DNA from: Desmodus rotundus
Lineage: Eukaryota > Chordata > Mammalia > Chiroptera > Phyllostomidae
Length of the DNA: 64,000 nt
Direction: 5' to 3'
Assembly: GCF_022682495.2 (NCBI RefSeq)
Contig: NC_071388.1
Coordinates: 177,225,622-177,289,621 of the forward strand
The translations under genes were made by a program, and so were the position numbers. Shown here in pieces: positions 12,402 to 23,749 of this stretch (position 1 is the first letter of the stretch; every line of letters starts with the position of its first letter). Below the pieces are notes generated by a model. The model had not been told where the DNA came from. It was given only the letters and a program-made list of their open reading frames with translations, and ran no database searches.

Positions 12402-13100
12402 CTTCAAGAAAGAGTCCAAACTGAACAAATCCCAAGGAGACTGAGGAAAATAGTGAAATATATCTTTAAGTGTTCGCTGTTTTGTGCGCTGTTGCTATTA
12501 ATCTCCATTGCTAACGTTTACCTTTTGATCCCTTTTTCCACTTCCACTAGATTTTTCTGCTCTTGTTGCTATTTAACTTGCTTTTTCAAACGTGAAAGTC
12601 ATCAACATTGAAGTTTATTCCATTGAGTCCTAAAATCTACTACAGTAATAAATTACATAGACAACTATGTAAACAGTATCCCTTTCTGATTTTTATATAT
12701 AGATCATCTAAGAAACTGGTCAATTAAAATAATCAGTACATAGTAATAAGCAAATTATTTGCTCAGTAATTATTTTTTATTATAGAGATTTTCATTTCTA
12801 TCATTGAGATTAAGGATAGGTTTTTTTTTTTTTTAATTGTGTGTTCATTTTGGGAATGTTGGCTTTTTAAAAATTGTGTGCTCCATGTTTGAAATCATTG
12901 CAGTCATTTTCAATTAAGTCCATGCTACATGTAGTTTAAGATGCTTCATGGCAAATCAAATAATATCAAGACATATTTCCTCCTAACAGTAGCTGCCTTG
13001 TGCTGTAGATTGCAAATGCTATGACAGTAGTGATTAGTAGCTGTGCAGACACTGCAAACTAATTCTGGACATCAACGCTTTAACCAAATTCCAGTTTGTT
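12402..13100. other. AT-rich unique-looking block, possible conserved non-coding DNA
   Basis: 12840-13095 lacks repeat signatures and has a balanced, non-degenerate word composition with several ATTA/CAAT words ('ttcaattaagtccatgcta', 'gcaaatcaaataatatcaa'). This is typical of vertebrate conserved non-coding elements. Conservation cannot be judged from one sequence, so this is a pointer only. Confidence 0.3.
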
Positions 13101-13299
13101 TTTTAAAATAATTATTTTTAGAGAGAAGGGAAGGGAGGGAGAAAGGGAGGAAGAGAACAGTCAATGTGGGTCGCCTCTCGTGCGCCCCCTACTGGGGACC
13201 TGGCCCGCAACCCAGACACGTGCCCTGACTGAGAATTGAACTGGCGACCTTTCGGTTCGCAGGCTGGCACTCAATCCACTGAGCCACACCAGCCAGGGT
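13101..13299 (-). mobile_element. Ves-type SINE, antisense
   Basis: Reading from the tail, it has 'attatttttagagagaagg', 'ctactggggacctggcccg', 'gagaattgaactggcgacc' (complement of the B box) and the head complement 'gagccacaccagccaggg'. The flanks 'caaattccagttt' and 'caaattccaattt' form a near-perfect target duplication. Confidence 0.93.
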
Positions 13300-15780
13300 T
13301 CAAATTCCAATTTTAATAATCATAGGTAGAAGTTTAAAATATGATTAGAATTTTCCTATGGCTTCCCACTAGCATTAGGGCTGGATGAGCTGAAGTTTCT
13401 ATAATGAGTGCTTCTCCTCACCATTCATGAGCTGGGAGCAGTTTTATTTAAAGACAGAATGGAAAGTATATATGCATGCATATGCAAAAGTTTAGAGAGA
13501 AAAGGTAACTATTTCTGTTGAAGGGCAATGGCCATAGAAATACATTAGATAATTAATACATAAAAGGCTTGGCATTTATTACATTGCTTGGAAGGACATT
13601 TTTGATCTCCTGAATTTTCTTAAAAACCACATTAGCAGCTCCATCTGGAAAAGAATTCTCTGTCCTAACCGACATTCCAAGGCCGACTCTCAGGCTTTCC
13701 TTAAAACATGCTTTGTACTAAGCTGTGAGGAAATAGCCCTTTGTTAGCTCCATACTTCTGGGTTCAAAAGACTGAAGTGATAAAAATATAGATTTTGATT
13801 CTATTTAGAAAAAAAACCCCACTCTAGCTAGAGCTGGTTTTGAATTCCTATGATAGTGTTTAACTTGTTCAAGGTTCCCATTCAGCATTTACAATTGGCT
13901 CAGTGTTAGAAAGCAGGAGGAACCTGTTGATACAGCTCCTTTAAGTGCTATGGGTTTTCAAAACAGCCCTGTAGAGAGATTGCCCACATTCCTGTGGTGG
14001 GAGGCAGCTGATAGCCTTCCCTGTTCATTCAAAGGAGAAGAAAGGACTGAATCTACCTCCCAACAGGTGAAGTTAAACACGTCCTGTAAGTGGATTGATT
14101 TGTTATAGAAATCGAAGTTCTGTTCGCCAGGGCCAAAACAATTCTTTCTGATCTCCTACCCTTTTATTTCCCACCCCCACCCCAGAGCCCCCCAGCTCAC
14201 TGCTGGGAAAATATTTTAGTTCATGTTCAGAGATGTCTTTCTTCCTTCTTGATGATAGAAAAATATTTTTGTTTCCTTTTAACTCAAAAGGAGATTTATT
14301 TTTCTGTTTTGTCCTGTCTGTGTGCCTTGACTGATACATTACATTGTTTCTCTTTTCCTTTGTTACCATGCTTGTGCACAGCTTAAAGACAAAATAAGTG
14401 CATGCTCTGTAAACTTACAAAGGAATGGTACAGCTGTTCTCGGTGATTATATTCTTTGAGCATTAAAAGTTTTTTAAGTGCTTAGAAATTTCTTTAAAAA
14501 AAACTTCTATCAAAAAACTTCTTGCAAAACCCCAATTTTTAAAATTTTTGCTCTTATGGATTATTTACAAAAATGCCTAGTGTGTTTCAGAAATAATTAG
14601 GGATATTTTAGTGCAGTGGAGGTTCAACAGATTAAGGTTTTAAACTGATTTTTCATGGGCAATTTATCTGTTTATTTATCCATAGAAGCGATTTTATGTA
14701 ATATTTCAACAGAGGTAGGTTACAACATTACTCAGTGAAACAACTTAAAAAAGAATGGCAGATCATAGAAGGGTTGTGGGCACAAGAGAAAATGGTTGCT
14801 GATATTTATTACTCTTTGACAGCCGCGTGCTATTATTGCCATTTAACATTTTGCAACTGGTGTCAAAATCTTGAGCAGTGGGGGGAGAGAGAGACCTCTG
14901 AAGTGTGTCTTTACCAGTTCTGAACTCCCCTGCCTGCCTCTCTTGGGCTCCCAGTCTCAGCGGTCCTTCACGTGAAGGTACTGCTGCTGAGCTCTGCTTG
15001 GAGCCCTGAGTTGCTCTGTCGCTGCCACGCTTTTATCTTGTGAGATCATTCATTCTAACAAACAGTGACATAAACTTTCCAGGAAGCTGGCTGACTAGAA
15101 ATATCACCCAAGGGATGAAGTTAAACAACTTGGAATAGCACCTGATACATAGTAGGAGCTCAGTATTTGTGGGAACAGTCTTCAACTGTTTCCTTCATGC
15201 CAGTTAGATTTCCAAGCAGATGATAAGGGAGCAAAGTTTCTTTTTTTGTTTGTATTGCAGTTATGACCCTGGCCTTAGAAATATTGAGTGACTTTATACC
15301 ACCAACATTAAGATAAGCTTTACTTTAGCATTCCAACCCCTCCAAACGTTCATAGCTTTATTGCCAAAATACCCTTTACATTTTGCTTAAGGGACTTGAG
15401 GAGAGCTCTGAGCTGGTGGTGATCCAAACCCCTAACCCCCTACGTGAGAGCAGTGTGACATACTGAACTTTGCTACACGGTTACGTAGGCAGGGATGCTT
15501 TTGCAGCTCAAAAATGTTTTTTAAGCAAATACCAAAAATCCACCATAAAAAAAATGTCTGCCTTTAGACAAACCCCACTAATCATCCACTATTCCTTCTC
15601 TAGCAAACCAGGAGGCCCCAGTCAGCTTCTGATGGCATCCACCTAATACCAAGTATTTGCATCGTTGCCAGCAGTGTAAGTGGAAAAACTAAAATACCTA
15701 CAACTAGGGACTACATTTCCTCAGGGAAATACTGATACTACATAGTGAATGGCCATTCCCTTGGAAGACAATCATGTTTT
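13300..15780. other. Unannotated stretch with unique-looking islands
   Basis: No gene was recognised. 14640-14890 reads as non-repetitive, with words such as 'gacagccgcgtgctattat' that look constrained. 13900-14100 and 15360-15500 are similar. Frames of 60-90 codons here are not family-like. Confidence 0.35.
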
Positions 15781-15784
15781 CTAG

Positions 15785-15960
15785 AGCAGGACTTCTCAAA
15801 TTTTACAGTGTATATGAATATCGTTGGAGATATTGTCACAATGCAGATTCTGATTTTCTAAGTCCAGGGTGGGGCCTGGGATGCTGCATTTTTAAGTCAT
15901 GGGTGATGAGAATGCTGCTGGTCCATGTTGTCATCTGGGCAGTTTTGTGAAACTACAGGT
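15785..15960 (+). mobile_element. hAT-Charlie MITE (MER5A-like)
   Basis: The left end 'gagcaggacttctcaaatt' is followed by 'gattctgattttctaagtc', 'agggtggggcctgggatgc' and 'gagaatgctgctggtccat'. This is the internal order of MER5A, an old non-autonomous hAT element. It is non-coding and diverged. Confidence 0.75.
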
Positions 15961-16786
15961 GCCTGGGTCCCACCCATTCCATTCTCCTTCCCCCTCTTCC
16001 ATCACCCATCCTGGGGCTCTAAAGGAATTGGCCTGTGTTATGGCCTACACATGGGGATTTTTAAACTCTTCCAGGTAATATTAATATGCTGCCAAGTTTA
16101 AGAACATCTAGAAACTGCTTTTTTTTAAATTATATTTTATTGATTGTGATGTTACGGTTGTCCTGATTTTTCCCCCTTTGCTTCCCTCCACCCAGCGACC
16201 CCAACTCCCTCAGGCCAGCCCCCCACCATTGTTCATGTCCATGGGTCCTGTGTATAAGTTTTTTGGCTACTCCATTTCCTATACTGTACTTTACATTCCC
16301 ATGGCTAGTCTGTAACTAACTATTTGTACTTCTTAATCCCCTCACCTCTTCACCCATTCTCCCCCTCGCCCCTCCCATCTGCCAAACATGTGGTAACTAA
16401 CTTTTCTCTTGCTGCTTTTAAGAGTCCCTCTTTATCTCTAAACTTTGGGATTTTAATTTTGATGTGTCTTGGAATGGGACTCTGCATCCATCATAATTGG
16501 GACTCTCTGTGCTTCCTGGACTTGCACATCCATCTATTTCCTTCACCAAATTTGGGAAGATTTTTTTTCACTATTTTTTTAAAATAGGTTTCCAATGTCT
16601 TGCTCTTTCTCTTCTCCTTTTGGTACCCCTCTGATGTGAATTTGGACTTCTTGAAGTTGTCCCAGAGGCTGTTCATACTATCCTCATTTTTTTGGATTCT
16701 TTTTTTCTTGTTCTTCTGATTGGTTGTTTTTTTGCTTATTTATGTTCCAAATCATTGATTTGATTCTTGCCTTCATCCATTTGTAG

Positions 16787-17226
16787 GGTAAGTGGAGGTA
16801 GTCTTGGCTTCCTCGCCAAGGTGTCTGGGTAACTAAGGGAAGCAGTGTTCCCACAGCCTTGGAACGGCCTGATAAGTAGTGTTCTCATAGCCTTGAGACT
16901 GGGCCCGATAAAGTGTTCCCATAACATGAAGTGGGCTCACATGCACAGAATTATGCTGTGTTATGTAATTTTCTGGCTGGAAGCCGGCTTTGTTCTCCTC
17001 TAGTTCTTAAGGCAGTAGGGGCTAATCACAAGTGCCATGCTGGGGAGCAAGGGGCCATGACGTGTGCCACACAGAGACATGCCGGGAGACATGGTTGCGG
17101 CATGTGTAGCTCGCCCACCCGTAAACACAGGCATACCAGACATCCCAATGGCTCCAGGAATATTTTCCATCCGCCCCAATGCCCTGGACCTGCCAGGCCT
17201 TGACAGGCTGCAACACACCACTCTAC
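16787..17226. mobile_element. LTR-like insertion inside HAL1
   Basis: About 440 bp interrupts HAL1 ORF1. The second HAL1 copy (44.5 kb) is continuous at the corresponding site near 45570, so this is an insertion here. Read on the - strand, the block can be framed as 'tgtgttgcagcctg...' to '...cttaccctaca', which gives the TG...CA ends of an LTR. It is GC-richer than the host element. It contains a 34-bp direct repeat whose units start at 16844, 16878 and 16912 ('agtgttcccacagcc', 'agtgttctcatagcc', 'agtgttcccataaca'), as in enhancer repeats of retroviral U3 regions. No AATAAA was seen and the flanking duplication is unclear. Another insertion type remains possible. Confidence 0.45.
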
Positions 17227-17427
17227 TATTGTTCTCCTGTAAATTGTTCTTATTTCAATTAGTGTATCCTTCGTTTCTGCCTGGGTCTTTTTTATGCTGC
17301 TGAGTTCCTCCCTAATTTCCTTGAGCATCCTTATAACCAGTTTTGAACTCTGTCTCTGAGAGTTGCTTATTTCCTTTTCGTTTAGCTCTTTTTCTGGAGT
17401 TTTGATTTGTTCTTTCATTTGGGCCAT
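17227..17427 (-). pseudogene. HAL1 ORF1 N-terminal fragment
   Basis: The - strand frame begins MAQMKEQIKTPEKELNEKEI and continues with a Lys/Glu-rich stretch ('LVIRMLKEIREELSSIKK') predicted to form a coiled coil. This matches the N-terminal region of L1-type ORF1 RNA-binding proteins, where 'PEKELNE' and 'VIRMLKE' recur. The frame runs into the LTR-like insertion at 17226 and then carries unrelated residues to a stop at 17026. Further ORF1 sequence resumes beyond the insertion (16395-16785) but is out of frame and deleted. It is non-functional. Confidence 0.75.
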
Positions 17428-18676
17428 CCTCGTTTTGGCAGCCTCCTTATATTTGTTTCTACATATTAGGTAGAGCTGCTTTGCTTCTGTGTCTTGGTAG
17501 TGTGGCCTAATGTAGTAGGTGTCCTGTAGGGCCCAGTGGCACAGACTCCCCTATCACCCAAGTTGGATACTCAAGGTTCACCCTTCATGTGAGCTGAGTA
17601 CACCCTCCTCTTGTAGTTGAGCCTTGGTTGCTGTTGGTAGATCAATGCGAGGGATTCACCCAGGCCAGTCAGCTGCAAGGACTAGCTGAGACCACTGACC
17701 ACCACCCTTGGGCCTCCGTGGAGGATCAGCTGTGCAGGGGCAGGACAGTGGTGCTCCGACATGGTCTGTAGCTGTCCACTGGGTGCGCTGGCCCTGGGTT
17801 TTCCTGGGTGGTGCAGAGAAGGTCGGTCACCACCTGTGTTTTGCCCTGGGCCACCCTGCCTGAGCTATAAAGCAATCTGAGATGGCTGCTACTTGTGCTG
17901 GGGCTAGGAGATTCCCAGGCAGAGACAAACTGTGAATCTAATCTGGCTGCCTCTAGGGCTCACTGAAACCAGCTGTTGCTTGTTTGATAGGATTTAGGAG
18001 CCAAGACCAGCCATTCTTATGGAAAAGCAGCTTGGATGGGCCCAGGAGTTGGGTGGGGTGGAGCCTCTGGGGATCTCTAAACTGGCCAAACAGTGTTAGC
18101 CAGGTTGATGGGGTTTCAGATACGGCACCAGCTTGCCGGCTCTGTTGGGAGAGGGTTTAGCAAAGGGACAATGGTCTCTGCTCGCCTTGATTCCAGACAC
18201 TTCACTTTCCCCCTGTATACCATTGGTGTCTTTCAAGCTGCTACGCCGGTGCTGGAGCTCAGAGTCCCAGTAGGTGAGTCTGTGTGTGGGTTCTTTAAGA
18301 GGAACTGCTTGGGGCACCAACCATTCCTTCCACTGACCAAGTCCCTTCCAGTTTTTGCAACCAGAAGTTGTGGGGACTTTTATCTTCCTGGCACTGGAAT
18401 CCTGGTCTGGGGGAACTGGTATGGGTCTGGGACTCATATCCCCATCTGCTCCCCTTCTATCTCTGGATGGCTGTGTTTCCCTTAATTCTGTAGTTGTCAG
18501 ACTTCCATTCAGCTCAATTTCTGACGTTCCTGAGTGATGGTTGTTCTACGATTTAGTTGTAATTTTGATCTGGTTGTGCAAAAGAGGCAAGTCATGTCTT
18601 CCACGCCGCCATCTTTCCCAGAAGTCAGTAGATGCTGTTTTTAATCCGTGTCCATGTGGCGATCCATTCACTTACC

Positions 18677-19168
18677 CAGTAGTCTCCCTTTGTTCACCAC
18701 TTCAGTTGCCCACAGTCAATGGTGGTCTGAAAATATTAAAGGGAAAATTCCAGAAATGGATGGTTCCTAAGTTTTAAAGAATGAACTGCTTCAAGTAGCG
18801 TGATGAAAATCTCACACGGTTCTTCCTGGACAAGGATCATTCCTTTGTCCAGCGAGTCCGTGCTCTGCACACTGCCTGCCCGTTTGTCCCTCAGTGGGCA
18901 TCTCGGGGATCAGATCAGTTATCAAAGAGAAAGAGAGAAAGAAGACATTCACAAAACTTTTATTGCAGTGTATCATTATAATGATTTCATTTTATTATTA
19001 TTTTGTTATTGTTCTCTTGCTGTGCCTAATGTATAAATTAAATTTATCATACATATGTACATACAGGAAAAACCATAGTATGTATATATAAAGTTCAACA
19101 CTGAATAGTTTTAGGCATCAGCTGAGGGGTCTGGGAAGGTGTTTCCTTCAGATAATGGGGGACTACTG
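18677..19168. mobile_element. Tigger-type DNA transposon (MER2-like)
   Basis: The terminal inverted repeats are 'cagtagtctccctttgttc' at the left and '..gggggactactg' at the right. Internal words 'tgaaaatattaaagggaaa', 'aagtagcgtgatgaaaatc' and 'gtgcctaatgtataaatta' are characteristic of MER2/Tigger elements (pogo/Tc1 superfamily). It carries no transposase frame and is a non-autonomous, ancient copy about 490 bp long. It lies just beyond the 5' end of the HAL1. Confidence 0.8.
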
Positions 19169-19789
19169 TGTCCACAACCTGCCTCTGGCCCTGCGGGCAT
19201 TTGATTTTCTGAGTTAAATACTCTGCCCTTTCTTGGGAAAATCACATCAGTCTTTCGAAACCCCTTTTCAACTACTGAATTTTTCAGATATTTAATACCC
19301 TTAAGAATTCTTCTTTGCTCTAAATCCCATACAGGTTTATTTGTGACTCTTAAGGCAATGACCACATTCTGCCTTATGATTATGTATGTATTTATCTCAA
19401 CTCTCCAGTTGATAAACTACCTAAAGGCAGGCGGCATTGACTCACTGCCTTTATCTTTCCCTGCGGTTTCCAAACCAGTGCCCCTCACAGCGCCATGAGC
19501 ATTCTTGCCCATTTTTATATTGGGTTGTTAGTAATTTCCTTGTTAGTAAATAATTTCCTTGTTGATTTCTACAATCTCTTCACGAATGGAAAGCATTGTG
19601 GTTTTTTTATATGAGTTGTTAATGACTCTCCCAGTCTTCTGCATTTGCTTACAGCGTTGTCGAGTTTTTGTTAGCTGTTAGAGTTGTTGGCTTGTTTTTA
19701 CCTTAGAGTTGACTTTGGTTTTGAGAGAGTTAAACTTAACCAATCCTTCTATTATGATTTCAGGAACTTAAATCATAGTTAAAATGACT

Positions 19790-19980
19790 TTCCCCACTCC
19801 AAGACTATAAATGAATTCTTCTCATGTTACATTCTAGAACATGCATAGCTGTGCCTCTTGACATCTGTCTTTGATCTTTCATATGCATTTGGTATATGAG
19901 GTAAGGTGTGGACCAGGCTGTTTTTGTATGTTAACAGACCATCCTCTGTTAAAGTACCATTTATTAAATTATATTTTTTA
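19790..19980 (-). mobile_element. Short antisense L1 ORF2 fragment
   Basis: 'atatgcatttggtatatga', 'ggctgtttttgtatgttaa' and 'aaagtaccatttattaaat' follow the antisense L1 ORF2 order (the phrase ending in '..accatttattgaa' is standard). The copy is very diverged. Confidence 0.45.
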
Positions 19981-20329
19981 AAGATAACTGCGAGAGCATC
20001 GAAAAAGAGAAGCAGTACCCATGACTAGGAATATAAAAGTCACGGGGCACCAAAGCAAAGGGTTAGAAAAATAAAAATATTCAATTTGTACAGTAAGATG
20101 AAAAGCAATGGTCTTGCATAGATGCTGCCATCACCACCACCCCTTCATTGCAGACATGGCCGATCTGTCGTGGTACTTCTTAAAACATATTGTTTCAGGC
20201 AGTCACTTCCAATTAATTAAAATGGTTACATTTGCCATCCTTGGTGTACGATTTAATTTGGGAGGAATGGGGGAGGAAGACAAGTGGAAAGAGAGGTGGA
20301 AAGTGGAAAAGCAAGTGATGTCAGAGTCT

Positions 20330-20760
20330 TGAATGCATATTAAGCAATAGAAATAATGTGATTTTCTAAGGCAAAAAAAAAAGACATCGTATCTGTTTCA
20401 AGAAAGGAGGGAATGATGGATTGTTAAAAAAACAACACTGGCTATTGTAGTAGTCAAATATAGAGACGCTGAGTACGTGAACTCAAGTAGTAGAGTGCAA
20501 TGGAGAGGAAGGGTCATATGTAAGAGGTAAACTCAACAGGACATGAAGGTCAAACTCAGGACTTGAAAGCCAATTAGCTGTACGTAGTGAGAGAAAAGAC
20601 AGAGTAAAATGGTTGATTCCTCAAACTTGGGCATGGAGTGGTGCTGAGACCCAGGCAGAACTAGGAGGAGAAACAGGTCTGGGGATGGAGAGATGATAAT
20701 AAAGAGAATGAGTTTGGTTTTGGATTTCAGATATCTATACCATGTTTGGACTGTTTGCAT
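20330..20760. repeat. Possible old interspersed repeat, family unresolved
   Basis: Phrases such as 'caacactggctattgtagt', 'ggtcaaactcaggacttga' and 'gagtttggttttggatttc' resemble the tail of a widespread old mammalian repeat. Related wording occurs at 28.2, 36.2-37.3 and 37.7-38.2 kb. I cannot name the family with confidence. Confidence 0.35.
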
Positions 20761-21068
20761 TTTCTTAGCACTGGGTTAAAACTATGATGTTTAGGAATAA
20801 AGGTTTAGTTTGGATTCACACAAAGTAATTACTTGAGGAAAGAAATTGCATATATAGAAGCTGGAGAATGCAGTTAGGTCTATGAATTCCTGATATAAAA
20901 AATGACTGCCTCAGAAATTATGGGAAAAGATGAGCTTACAAATGGAGCACATAATAATTAAAAAAACAAAAGCTGATAAAAGTCTATGTAAATTGGATAG
21001 GAAGTATAAAGTGATCTTTTATGGTGATAATAATTCAACATTAGCCTCCACCAGCCATTCCCAACATA

Positions 21069-21741
21069 CAAGTTTGTCCGGAAAGCATCCAGCCATGTAA
21101 TGTGAAAAATACAGACATTTATTGAAAAAGATACAACATACAACAAACATTGTACATAGGACAATGACCCCTCAGTCCCCTTCAAAGGAGGTAACTTGGG
21201 CCTCACACAGTTCTCCCAATCTCTGTCAGCTGCCCTGTTGTATTTTCCTGAATCTCATTGATGATCTGAAATCTGTTCCCTTTCAAAGGTGATTTTAGTT
21301 TTGGGAAAAGCCAGAAGTCGCAGGGTACCAAATCTGAGCTGTGGTGGGTGGCTGAGTCACCTGGGTGATTTGGTGTTTTACCAAAAGCCCTGCATGAGAC
21401 AAGATGCATGTTGTTGTGATGAAGCTGCCAATCACCAGTTGCCCATAGCTGCAGCCTTCTGAATCATCCAAATAGTTTCCGCAGAGGAATGTTGAAGCTT
21501 AACTCAAAATCGAACTCAGATTTGTTGCACTACTTGCTCAGTCATTTTGAATGTGATGGGCACACAGTTCACACGCTCACTCCGCGGTGTCTACCACCCC
21601 CACTGACAAGTATAGTGAAGTCATCATTGTTCATGCATGCACATTCCAGTCCACTCTCCTTGGCTGCCAGGTTACACCGAAGTCATGCAAACAATTCTTG
21701 TTATATTAACAGTGGCTGGACTTCTTTCTGGACAGACCTCA
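21069..21741 (-). mobile_element. Internally deleted mariner transposon with both TIRs
   Basis: The left end 'caagtttgtccggaaagca' and the right end (reverse complement 'tgaggtctgtccagaaaga') form ~28-bp terminal inverted repeats flanked by TA dinucleotides (21067-21068 and 21742-21743), the mariner target duplication. The body is read on the - strand. The copy is 673 bp, against about 1.3 kb for complete mariners. The missing part is the first half of the transposase, removed before the block that encodes the second catalytic Asp. Internal wording such as 'catagctgcagccttctga' and 'gactgaggggtcattgtcc' is well kept, which suggests modest age. Confidence 0.85.
21203..21409 (-). pseudogene. 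Mariner transposase C-terminal remnant
   Basis: The frame contains SSDLVPCDFWLFPKLKSPLK followed by a 'NRFQIINEIQENTT' stretch. This is the mariner DD34D catalytic block, usually written 'PYSPDLxPCDFxLFPKLK', with the third catalytic Asp. Just upstream, near 21410-21440, the sequence corresponding to the second-Asp motif 'HDNAP' reads His-Asn-Asn-Met, so the catalytic Asp is lost. The N-terminal DNA-binding half is mostly deleted. It cannot encode an active transposase. Confidence 0.85.
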
Positions 21742-21743
21742 TA

Positions 21744-23585
21744 TTATGTCCAAGCTTGGGCTCTGGGACTTTAGACATTAAAATCCTGGAGAATGTTGAA
21801 AGAGTAAGAAAGATAATTTAAGGATTAGACATAATAGCTAATAACCAGTAACCAGTACACTTGAGTTAGCCTGGAGAAAAGAACAAATGGTGACTTCATT
21901 CCAGATAGATAAAGGCACTATAGACAAAAAATATTTCCCCAGAGTTCAGAGAAAGAGAAGAAGGGATTCAATTATAAACGGATGTGCATGAGATATGGGG
22001 CCAAACTTCCTGAGATGAATATTAGATGTTACATTAGAGTTAAATTTGGTAGTTCAAGTTCTCTGGACATTATGAAATCTGCCTGTGATTCCGAGCATGG
22101 ACAGCTACATAGGAAATCCTCTGTTGAACAAGTGCTCTGTGCTTAAGGGTCCAGTTCCTGCTCCCTGGCAACAAAAATCCACCACAAACCTTGCTCCAGC
22201 TTCAGTCGTAAGAGCCTTATTTTAAAAGGTTGTCTCCACAACCAGGGCCCTGTGAAGAGCCCTGTATTCATTCAGTAACTATTTTTGAGTGATACATGTG
22301 GGACATTATTTTAGGCACACAACGCAGAAGAAAGGAATGTATCCAAGCTTGTTGCTCCATATCAGGTACTGAGCAATTAGCTAGCTGCTCAACACTGAAA
22401 CCCACCGTTTTGGGGTTTTAGCTAAAACCTGTCTCCTGTCCAAGTCCTGGCTTTCTGGATCCCCCTTTCATTTCCTCCCAAATCTCTGCCTGAGTCTGGT
22501 ATCTCCGAGATCAAGATCAGTAGAGTGCCCTGGAGAGTCCCTGCTCCAAAAATAAGTAGAGAGTTCAAGAGGCTGGATACTATTTTTCAAATAAAACACA
22601 GATTGCCCATAGTTTTAATTTGTATCCAAATCATTAAAAGTGTAATTTATTCATTGAGTTTACTCATTTCCTTTCGACTATATGCTGTGTGACTGACACT
22701 ATTAAATGTGACAGCATGATGCTCGACGATGGCGCTTATGGGAGACTTATTTCAATGAGAGCGACTTATTTTAATTGCTCAGACAGGCAAAATTAGAATA
22801 CACATCATTTAGGTAGTCTGTGATACATGTAGATATACCATAATTTTTAGATGCTTTGTAATGCAAGATGAATGGAAAGAAGAGAACTATAAGAGTACAG
22901 GTTTAGAAATTAGCTGAATGTATTGTTTTTAAAGGCATATTTGGAATTGGGAATTTGTTGGCATATAGATTATAAGTTTTTGATTTTTTGTTTTGAAGAT
23001 AGTGTTTGGTGGGGCTCACTTTCTTGGTATCGAACTGGGCATAGAGTCAAAAAAAGGCTGTTTCTGTCTATGCTGAGGCCAGCCATGCTGATTTAGAGGT
23101 CACCTCTGAGACAGGCGGTCCTACTCCTCCTGATGCTTTTGAAGCATTTGCACCATTTCCAGATGCTTTGAAGCATCCCCACATCACTCAATCTAATTCT
23201 TCAGTTAGAGATCTGTTTGTAGCAGAAGATAAGGTTTAAGAGAAAAGGTGTATAACCAGCATGATTGGAAAAGATCATTTTCCTGGTAAAATTTTCAGCA
23301 ATTCAGAGATACACAAACTAGCCAGAATAAATCTGTAGCAGTTAAAGTGTGAAATGACCCAACACTGAAACAGAGTTTGGCTTGGAAAGATAGATGTTAA
23401 CAGGAAGATTTTTGTAACTGTGCACAAATAGACAGAACCTCGATGACTTTGATGACGCCGAGGACAAAGGCATGAGGGGTGTGGAGAAGTATCCTGAGAA
23501 CCCCAAAATTAACTGTGTTTTAATAAAACGGTTACCTATTATGGTAAATCCAATGACCAGCTGACCACTTATAGGAAATGATGCT
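21744..23585. other. Unannotated stretch with a possible conserved element
   Basis: No coding feature was recognised. 22690-22900 reads as unique sequence with ATTA-type words and little degeneracy ('cttattttaattgctcaga', 'gatgctcgacgatggcgct'), the general look of a vertebrate conserved non-coding element. 23040-23220 contains a short repeated phrase ('gatgctttgaagcat' and 'gatgcttttgaagcatttg'). Confidence 0.35.
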
Positions 23586-23589
23586 AGCT

Positions 23590-23745
23590 GCTGTAAACGT
23601 CATCTCATGAAATCTACATGGATAGTCTGTAATCTAAGGAATATTTTGCAGAAGAAGAAACTGAGGCCTAGATAGTTAAACAATTTCCCCTCCTTAGAAA
23701 TGGTGGTTCTGTGATTAAACTAAAGTCTATCTAGTTCAACTCTGT
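23590..23745 (+). repeat. MIR/L2-type ancient repeat
   Basis: 'aagaagaaactgaggccta', 'aaacaatttcccctcctta' and 'agttcaactctgtgctcct' give the conserved MIR/L2 end module in order. It is non-coding. Confidence 0.65.
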
Positions 23746-23749
23746 GCTC

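Larger units (their letters stand above)
16123..18628 (-). mobile_element. HAL1 (half-L1) element with internal deletion and nested insertion
   Basis: On the - strand it starts near 18628 with the L1-like 5' end 'gggaaagatggcggcgtgg'. An ~1.15-kb 5' UTR and an ORF1 start near 17427 follow, and it ends in an L1-type 3' UTR with an A-rich tail near 16123. There is no reverse-transcriptase ORF between ORF1 and the 3' UTR, which defines HAL1: an ORF1-only LINE moved by L1 machinery. Compared with the copy at 44.5 kb, it lacks the C-terminal part of ORF1 and the start of the 3' UTR, joining near 16390. It is also interrupted by 16787-17226. HAL1 families are known to have been active in bats. Confidence 0.8.

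Noticed and set aside
12177..12611. 144-codon + strand frame
   Set aside because: It runs through a (TC)n tract that encodes repeated Ser-Leu, and has no family resemblance or splice support.
16844..16930. CRISPR-like regularly spaced repeat
   Set aside because: Only three diverged 34-bp tandem units with no spacers, in an LTR-like insertion of a mammalian genome.
18093..18485. 113-130 codon frames on both strands
   Set aside because: They lie in the GC-richer 5' UTR of the HAL1 element and have no resemblance to ORF1 or other proteins.
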